The notes beneath the pieces are model-generated. The model was not told where the DNA came from and searched no databases. It saw nothing but the letters and a program-made list of their open reading frames with translations. Below are positions 23,400 through 33,200 of a stretch of DNA of 64,000 bases, one piece after another. A program made the translations under genes and the position numbers. The stretch covers positions 186,001 through 250,000 of the forward strand of contig JARBJD010000077.1 in assembly GCA_033064195.1 (NCBI GenBank), written 5' to 3'. Each line of letters begins with the position of its first letter. The first letter of the stretch is position 1. The DNA comes from Blattamonas nauphoetae. Taxonomy: Eukaryota; Preaxostyla; Oxymonadida.

Positions 23400-23708
23400 G
23401 GCTTAATCATACCCCGTGCCCCCTCACCAAAAATTAACAAATATGTCTGGTTTTTAATCTTAAACACACTTTTGATGAAATTTTGTGATTTTGAGGGCGA
23501 AAAAAAGTTGCCCTTTTTGGCCCGATCCAGCCCATTATTTGTTTCAACACTTCACAAAGATCCTTTTTTCTATGTTGCTTTTGAGAATTCACCAATAGGC
23601 TTCACAGCCCCCCGCTCAAATCGAGAAATAACTGAGAAAATATCGTGAAGAGATATTAAACAAAGCTCCTGTTAAAATATTGGAGGGGGCACGGGGTCGG
23701 ATTATGCC
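23400..23708. mobile_element. hAT-like MITE, 309 bp
   Basis: Long terminal inverted repeats of about 26 bp: the left end GGCTTAATCATACCCCGTG and then CCCCCTC; the right end read on the other strand is GGCATAATCCGACCCCGTG and then CCCCCTC. Flanked by a perfect 8-bp duplication GCGAAATA (23392-23399 and 23709-23716). The interior is AT-rich and non-coding. The TIR differs from those of the other hAT-like elements here, so it belongs to a separate family. Confidence 0.85.
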
Positions 23709-23918
23709 GCGAAATACGCCCTTTCCCAACTTTTTCCGTCCAAGGCAGCGAATGAAAGTGCATTTAAATTCCGATGACGATTCAATCCCAGACACTGTGG
23801 ATCACCCAGAAAATTATGCTATTCTCTTCCCACTTCAAAAAATTGACAGGTTTTGGAAAAAGACGGGTTTTGAAATGAGGGTACAATGAAATGAGATCGT
23901 CATTACAGTGCTTGATCG

Positions 23919-23971
23919 GAAGTTGCCCAGCGAGTAGATGACAGGACACGGGTTCAATTCCCACTGCGTCC
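23919..23971 (+). other. tRNA-derived sequence
   Basis: An A-box-like TTGCCCAGCGAG and a B-box GGTTCAATTCC at tRNA spacing, followed by a T-rich stretch that could end polymerase III transcription. The outer arms do not pair, so it is not a working tRNA; a SINE head or tRNA pseudogene is likely. Its B-box flank differs from the SINE at 56.3 kb, so it is a different family. Confidence 0.4.
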
Positions 23972-24211
23972 TTTCTTTTTTTCAACCTAGGATTTTTGCG
24001 GCTCGTTAAGTGCAGTTTTACCTGTCTTTCATGTTGAGCGATATTGTTCACTCAACCTCATCCATAATTCTTTACTACAGCTGAGCAGGATTACAAACTT
24101 AGCGTAATGGGAAGGATCACCACTCTGAAAACCTCCCAAACCTTCAAAAACAGTCTAACTGATCTCAACTCTATCATCTCGTTGGACTAATACTCGAAAT
24201 CATACATTGCT

Positions 24212-27200
24212 ATGACACATTTATCTCTTGTGTGCTGCTGTTTCTTCCTGAGTGATGCTGGTCAATCCATTCACAAATACGCGGAGACGAAGTCGTTATC
24301 GAAACTCCTCGATTCACATCTCTCTCAGGGCAACGACTTCTCAACAAAAACAAACAATATACAACTTGAAAATGATGCATACTTTGGGCTGAACCTCCCC
24401 ATTCACTCGCAACACTTCTCACTGGTTGGCTCAACTACAACAACACTTTTTCCTCTCCGAGATGCAGAAGAGGACAAACACGCAATTCAATTGACACCAC
24501 TCACCTCCAACAGTTTACGAAGCTCCATATTCATTGTGCAAAACTCGACGATTCACATCTCGTCCATCCACTTCAAACAGCCAAACACAGACGACATAGG
24601 AGCATCGACATCAAATCACATCACAGCTCGCACAACCGTACACAGTGCAATTATCATGGATTCGGCGGCTATACTGTCCCATTCTTCTTTTGAAGTGAGC
24701 TGTGGAATGTCGCCTCTTTTGGTGATGCCCAGCTCGTCACCGACATCAACAGCCTCTTCAAGTGTTGTTATTTTGTCATGTTCCATCAGAAATGTCGACA
24801 ATCTGTTGGGTTCGTTCTGCTTGGCTTCCAACGCCGAAACCGGTTCTCTTCACGTCGATGTGTCAATCTCAGGGATCCGCCTTCATTCATCCCACTTTAT
24901 TGGCTCACATGGTGTTGCGTGTTCGTCTGAATCGAGTCAATGCTCAATTTTTGGTCGTTCTTCAATCGCCACATGCCAGATTTCGAATGTGACAACATCG
25001 ATCGATACAACGATACCAACAACGACGATGAAACAACAGATGACAGGAAGTGAACTATTAAATGTGGACAATGCACTTTATGGAACAGCGACAGCCTCCC
25101 TCACGACATCCGCATCGTCGCTCTGTCTGAACTCATCAGTGCTTGAATGTACCAACTACGCAATCGAAACTGTCCAAAATCAGGAAAAGACCACTTTCAC
25201 TGTGAATTCAGCAGCAGATCGGAGCCAATACTCTGCCCAAACTGACACACAACTCTTCGAGAACTGCATCTTTAAAACAACGACCCCATCGACTGAATAT
25301 TCGATCATCGAAAAGTCGAACATTGAGGGTTCTTTCAAAGTCATTCGTTGTGACTTCACAGTGTCTTTCGGGTCGTCGTTCGTCGGGGCTATGATTCTTA
25401 AAGCTCAGGTTGGAGAATTCCCCCTTCTCCTCATCGACTCCTCATCTTTCGCATTCTCCTCCTCGTCTGGCACTGCAGGTTCTAAAATCCAAATCACTCT
25501 GACCTATTCTTTCAATATCCATCTCATCTCCTCCAATTTCACAACACCTTCACCTCAACAGAAATCATGTGCTCGATCGATTTCCTGCTTTGTTGCAATT
25601 GCCCACACAATCTTCTCCGATTGCATTTTCGAGCGACAATCAAGCAGCGGGTATGGCTCGTGTTTCTCAGATTCCGACTCCAGTTCTGTCAACTTCTGGA
25701 CGAGCTGCAAGTTCTCGAATTGCGAGGCAGGAATGAATGGAGGAGTCGCTTATCTTCTCAACTCATTGGTCACCGCCAGCCACTGCGAGTTCTCTTCCAA
25801 CATCGCCAAACTGAGAGGTGGTGCTTTGGGGCTCGCGTGGATGACTTTCATAGATTTGTATGACTGTCATTTTCGAGACAACGAGGCCAGCGATGTCTAT
25901 TCAGAACAGAACCCCAACCTCACTCACTATCGAGGGAATGACATGGGCCTGACCGACGGGTCAGCTGCGAAGGTCTTGTCGACAACAATCGGCTGCACGT
26001 CGACATCTTCCAGTCCAAAAATCGGATACTATGCGACAGCTGCTGGAAACGGAAATCTGACAACTGAGGACACGATTCTTCCGAATCCGAAAACCACCTC
26101 ACTTCCAAAAGCAGCTGGGGAGTGGTGGGTGGAGATCAGTGGAAGTGGGGAAGCTTGCGCACAAACAACTCCATGCTCAGCTCTATCAGATGCCGTCACA
26201 ACCTCTAAAGCAACGAATGGGTTCAATTTGATCCATGTTGACTCTGGTGTGTTCACTCTCGCAGAACCCACACTTACGATTTCAGTTGAGTTTCAAGGAC
26301 TGGGATGGGATGTGAACAGCACGACATTCAGCCAAATCGAAACGGCAGGAATGAAGGTGAGTGGAAGTGGGAATGTCTCCCTGACTTCGCTCTCTCTCCA
26401 CCCTTCTTCTCCTTCTGCCACCCTCGTCTCTCTCGACTCATCCACAGCCAAGATCCACGTTTCGAATGTTTGGGTTGAACAGATTGTCGACCACACTGTC
26501 CCTCTCTTCTCGTTCTCGGCTGGCTCAGCGACATTCGAAGTGTCTGTTCTGAACACGATCTCACTCACCCAAACAGCAGCCATCTCGCTTTCAGGCACAG
26601 CTACGTTCAACGTCCGGCGCTGCTGGTTCATGGAGATTTCACGAAAATCGGGAAATGGCGGAAGTGTGATAGATTCATCAACAAGTGGACTTGTTTCGAT
26701 TGTCGACTCCGATTTCGGTCGCTGCTCGTCTTCCGGTCGAGCTGGCTGCTGTGATTTCACATCATCTGGTTCGTCGTCTAATGTTGATCTCACGAACACT
26801 TTCTTCTCCCACAATCTCGCCAGCAAATCGACCGACGCTCTTCTGACCTCTTTCGGGAACGACTTGGCCTTCTCTGGTTTCTCAAGCAACAACATGAATC
26901 TCGGGACTGTCAGATCAATCAGCACACAACCTCACTGTCTCACTGACGCCTCATCATCCTCTTTTGATGCCATCTCTCTGACCTTTTATCCATCCGCTGT
27001 CGATTTCCCAATCGGAAGTCGTTTCACGCGAGGTACACCATCATCTTTCTTTAAAACATTCAACAATCTGATGGAAACTCTGTCTGCAACAAACGATATC
27101 CTCTCCCTCTGGTTCTTCACGGCGCAATCTGGCCCACTCACCGCCTTCTCTCTACTCAACCAGCAGTTCGGCTTTCGGAATGCAATATTCACACTAGATT

Positions 27201-30200
27201 TGAAAACAAATGAGGAGATCACACTGAAAGGGAATAGTTTCTTCAGAGTTTGGAGCGGATCATTCACAGTGCCTTTCTCGATCCAACAGTGTCCGTTTGT
27301 TGTTCAGGACTCGTCACAGTTGGTTTTCCAAGTCACGACCATCATTTTCACGAGCGGGCAGCACACAAACTCTTTCATTCGGAACTCAGGGGGTTCAATT
27401 ACAATCTCTGACGTGACGATCACCAAGACAGGACTCGATTTTGGGAGTCACTCATTCATCGAGAGCACGAGTGGGACCGTGACTTTCTATACAATGCATT
27501 TCTACTGGATGACATCGACTTCGAATGGAGCTGTGCTGAACGCGAAGGGGACGAGACTGACGAGCACTCTTTCGTGTTTTGAGAAGTGTTCGGCGAGGAA
27601 TGGAGGGGCACTGGCGATTGAAGTGACCAACTCGGCCTATTCGACGATCCATCATGAGGCAACTTCGACGTTCGCCACAACATTTTCAGACTGTCGAGCA
27701 ATTGGAGCGGATGGGACACTAGAGAATCCGACAGGGAAGGGAGGAGCGATTTTTGTGAACGGATCAACAACTCTCTCCAACCCTCTCAAGTTCTCCACCA
27801 CTTCATCCAACGACGCTCGCTTTGAGAACAATTACGCAGGAGAGGGAAACGATGTCTATGTCACCAGCTCTGTCTTCTCTGGGAAGACTCTCGCGCAAAT
27901 CTTATCATTCGGAGGAGGATCGCACTCCATCAACTTCAGAGTCGTTGTGGAAGGTCTTGGCATCAGCGAAAATGAAAAAGACGAGATCCAAAACAAGCTG
28001 CTCCCATCGCCCAAAGTCTCAGTGAATGGAACTGAGCCTGACATGTATGGGAAGCCAAGTGGCAAAGACGACGCAGCGTGCAAATGGACATCGTCGTTCT
28101 GTGCCACACTTGGCTATGGCATCCAATTCCTGACACAGAAAAGATTGGATGGATCAGCCATCCCACAGACGATCCAGTTTGTGCACAACCTGACGTACAC
28201 AGAGAAAAGTGTGGTTATCTCAGATCAGGACGTGACAGTCACAGGGACATCAGCGAGGTTCCCCGCTCAGGCAAAAGTTGTTCGGAGTTTGGTGGAGATT
28301 GATGGAACGAAGACAGTTGGGAGCTTCCTCTTTCAGATCAAAACTGGATCAAAGCTGAAGGTGACAAATCTGGACATCAACTCGAAAGCTGGTTGTGGAG
28401 TGTTTGAACTTCTGGGAGATGGAGAAGCACTCGAGCTGTCGAACATCGCTGTCATCTCAAAGGAGGATGTCACGCACTCTTGCTCGCTTATCAAAACCGC
28501 ATCGGGACCTGTCGTGATCTCTAATAGCGTGTTCAACACGACGCGTGGATCAACGAAACCAACCATCTTCACCACTCCGATCATCGCCATCTCAGCTGGT
28601 TCAAAAACACTCTCACTCGTCTCAACATCCTTCTCGAAACTTCAGGCGACGACGTCTCCACTTCTGGACTTATTGACGGAAGGAACCATCACTTTTAACG
28701 CAGTCTCCTTCACCGACTCGTCCCGCTCCGGCTCAAATGGCACTCTCGTCCTCGTCCGCTCGCCCAACCTCTCCCAAACAGTTTCCCCTCGCCTGTGGCC
28801 GAACTTCAACACCGCTTCGACTCCTCTCCTCCAGTTCCTCGCTCAAGACACCAGTCTCCAAAGTGACAATCCTTTCTTCGAGTCATCGCTCCTGTTTTAC
28901 CTTCTTCTGCCATCGAGTGAAGTGCATGCAGGGTTGGCGAATGGAGATCAGAGTGCTCACCCAAATTGTGGCTCTGCCCGGCTCCAATGCTCCTCGTTGG
29001 ATTCTGCCTTCCGCTCGGCCACTGCTCGTCAAATCTCGACCGTGTTTGTGGACGGAGCTATCACTTTTGAAGACGCGATGTCGGTCTCAGGACGTTTCAC
29101 GATGAAGTCATCCTCATCAAACGTTCAAACCGTCACGCAGTCATCGGATGGATGGATTGAGGTTGATGGAGCAGCCGCTTCGCTTGATTTGAACTCGCTC
29201 TCGTTCGTTCTGTCATCGACAAGCGAGGCCTTGTGTCTTTTCTCAGTGCCACAAGGCACTCTTTCGCTGACCTCCTGCGAGATCGGGGACAAAGAGTCAC
29301 CAACCACGCTCGGACAGAATCTTGTTCGTCTGATTGATGTTGGTTCCAAAGGAGTCCTCTCTCTTGTGGAGACAACAATCACATCCCTCACATTCACACA
29401 CGCCACTGCTGGCACACTGATTCATCTTTCACTTGGATCGCAGTTCACCATGAGCTCAGACTGTGTTGTGGATTCAGTCACTTCGAATGGTTCAGGATCC
29501 ATTGTTTTCGTTGAGACAGCGAACATCCCTTCAACCGCTTCAAGTCATCCATTCTCTTTACTGAAAAGCACTCTCACAGTCCCAACAGACCGTCAATTCA
29601 CAGAACTGGAAAGGAACTTGTTCGTAGGAAAGGAGGGAACGAAGGAGGAGAGTCTGTTGTGGAGCTGGTTCCCGCATTCGGACACTGAGGAGAAGATCTT
29701 TGTTGCCTCGGAAGGAATGGACCACAACAATTGTGGATTGGTTGCTCTGCCTTGCTCGTCATTCGAGAAGGCATTCCTGAAACAGAAAACAGGAACAACT
29801 CAACTGATTCTCAACACTTCAAGTGGCCTGACTCAGACACTCACTCCTCCACACTCATCATTCACTATCACATCATACACTTCACCAACTCGCCAAACTT
29901 TGACAGTATCGTCATCAGGCTCCTTCAGTCTGACCACCCAATCTCTCTCTGTCGAATCCATCAACTTTGAGAAGGCAGCTGACAGCGAAAAGTTAGCATC
30001 ATCGCTTTTTGTCCTCACTTCATCCAGTTGCCTCTCTCTGACTGAAGTCTCCTTTTCTTCCCTCTCAACCGCAGATTCGAAAAGTGTAATTCGGTCGACA
30101 TCATCAGGAAAGATCAGGCTGCACACAGTCTCATTCTCTCACTGCAACGAGGAATCCAACGAGAAAGGTCGTGTGATCCACATCTCGAAGGACTCGTTCT

Positions 30201-33200
30201 CATCTGGTGATGTCATCATGAAATCTGTGTCATTTGTCGTCACTGCAGGAAAGGAGGGAACGGACGTGTTCTTGACGGGAGCCGGAATAGAGAATGCTGT
30301 GACAAAAGAATCGTTCGGAGGGACATTTGGAAACGAGGACGATCTAACACTTCTGAGTTTGAAACAATTTTTGGGTGACGATCAGAAGACACCCGAACAC
30401 TCTGGTCCACTTGCCTATTTCATGTTTCCGTATTCAGCAGGAGATGTTGCAGTTGATTCGTTATTCTACGATCACACGAAATGTGGGAAGGCGAAGCTGC
30501 CCTGTTCGTCTCTGTCGCATGGATGGAGTCAGTTGAAAGACTCTTCGTCTGTCGTCCTCTCCTCCCCAACTACTCTCAGCTCGTCGCTCACCACAACCAA
30601 AACGTCACAGTCACTGAAATCGAAGTCTTCTGCTCTCTCAATCACCGTTGCAGAGTCGGGGTCGTTCATTGTCTCAGCAGACACGACTCTGTCTCTTTCA
30701 ATGTTGAACTTCTCCAACGTGGCGATGTCGTCATCATCGTCGTCCTTCATCAACCTGGCCGAAGCTGCATCACTCACTGTGGCATCATGCTCATTCTCTG
30801 CATTCTCCTCCTCCTGCTCAGGATCAGTTCTGTCTGGAAGTGTTGGAGAAGGCTGTTCTGTCGAATTCAAATCGACCAAATTCGTGTCATGCTCATCGAC
30901 ACACTCTGAAGGATCGGGCGTCCTTGACATTTCTCTTCTCTCCGACACTTCGTCGTTCCTCCTGTCGGCTGACTCCACATTCAAGGATTGCATGTCGACA
31001 GGAATCAAATCACACTTTCTCCTCCTCTCTCACCCAAAACTCAGCAGATCTGTTCTCGAGAACTCTCTGAAACTGGATTGGACAAAAGATTCATCGACAG
31101 CGACTCAGTTTGTTGGGAAAGAGGGAGCCTTCATCCCTCTCGTACCACTCTACTTGTACTTCACTCCGATGGAGTCGACTGGCTATCTGGATCAGAACTG
31201 GTCGGACATGTCAGTGTGTGGACTGTCGGTGTATCCGTGCAAGTCTCTGCCGTTGCTTTGGACACGATTTGGAGAGATGACAGATGTGACAATCGTAGTG
31301 GAAGGAGATGTGGAACAAATGAAGTCAATGGTCTTTGACAAGAAAGTGATTTTGAATGGAAAAGGACACACTCTGACGATCAACGAAGCAGGAGGAACAA
31401 GAAACACCGAATCAGGATTGTTTGGAGTGAGCCAAGAAGCAGAAATCAACTCGATGAATGTGGAGATCGAATCACTGACGAGCGGATCGCTGTTTGATTG
31501 TTCATCGTCATCGTCACTTGTACTGATTGACAGTTCAGTGACACAACTAGTCCATTCGATTGCTGGATGTTTGGTTTGTGTGAACGAAGGAGCGAATCTG
31601 GTTGTTGCTAACACTTCCTTCTCCTCTATCTCCTCGACGCATTCGCTGACAGGAGTAATTGTTGCATCGGTGTTGGAAGGGTGTTTGTTCAAGCTTGACA
31701 ATCTGACATTCTCATCGTGCATCTGTTCAGGTCGATCGAACAGTGTGTGGATGGAACTAGCGAACACGACCTCCTCGCCCTCCTTCAAATATTTGATGAC
31801 AGATCTGATATTTGAAATCACTGCACACACTCAGAACACAACTGAACCAACAGCAGGGATTGATGTGTATCTGCTTGGAAACGATTTGGATTCGATCATC
31901 AAATCGGATTTGTGGGAAGGAAGCTGGGACACATCGAAAGAACAGTCGATCTGGGCAGAAGACTCGAAGAGTGGTGTGAACAGCTCGATTCTTCCTTATC
32001 TGGTTGACATCAAAGAAACAGTGGAAGTCGACGGGTTAGGGTGGCAATTCTCGAAGTGTGGGCACTTCTTCCTTTATTGCAAAACACTTCATTATGGACT
32101 GGATCGAATGCAATCAGCGAATCTCGGATCGATGACGATCATCAACTCTGCGCCTCTTGTGACCACATTGGAAGCGAAAGGAGAGTTCTCAATCGTTGGG
32201 AAGACTGCTTTGTCTGCACTGTGTCTTGCAGAAGATGGAAGAATTGAAGTGGTTCGAGATGGACTGACGGAGTCTCATCTCACACTCGACACACTCTCTC
32301 TCGTCTTCTCGTCGACTCGTCTTTCTTCCTCGTTCATCGCTTCCACTGAATGCTCCCTCTCTATTCTCGCCTGTTCGCTGTCGTCTGCATCGGAATCTGT
32401 TCTGAGTGTTCCTCTGATTGACATTTCGGATGGCTCGCTGAACATGAATGGAGTGACATCATCTTCGATCAGAACAACGACTTCTCTCTTCTCCACTTCG
32501 AGTTATGTGCTCATCGAATCCTGCTCGTTCGAACAAGTTTCGCGAAATTCAGACGGTCCTTCCATTCTCGAGGCCTCAGTGTCAGGCACACACCACGTTT
32601 CGATGAAGAACACGAAAATGGGAGGAAGCTTGTCGAATGGGAAGTCTCAGTGGGTTCTGTTGAAAGGAGAAGATTCAGAATCAGAGAAAGATGAGAGCTG
32701 GACAGGAACATTCAACACGAGCTGTGATCATTCGAGCGTGATGATCGAGCGCGAAACATCGGCCCTCACTTTCGACGAGAAATACAACCCGTATTCGCTT
32801 CTGTATTGCTTCCATCGCCGCACCGATGATGTGATTATTATCGAGACAACATCGACATCAACCGATCATCCACTGTGTGGGAATGTGAAACTTCCTTGCC
32901 GCACCGTTGATACTGGATTTGGGTTGACAAAAGTTGGAACAGTGAAGATCTCTGGAGATGGGGAGCTTGGCTCGAAAATGGAATTTGATGGAATTGATGT
33001 TGTTATGAGCTCGTTGCGCCACTCAGGAACGCTGTTAGTGGTTGGAAAGGGCCAGATTGTCAATGGAGAATCGAACGGACTGGATTCACTGTCTATAAGC
33101 GAACTCGTTGTGAATCTGGACTCGTCGACACTGACATCGGATGAAGGAGTGTTTTGGAGTTTGGGAGGGATTCTCGCATTGGTGAAAGTGAATGTGACTC

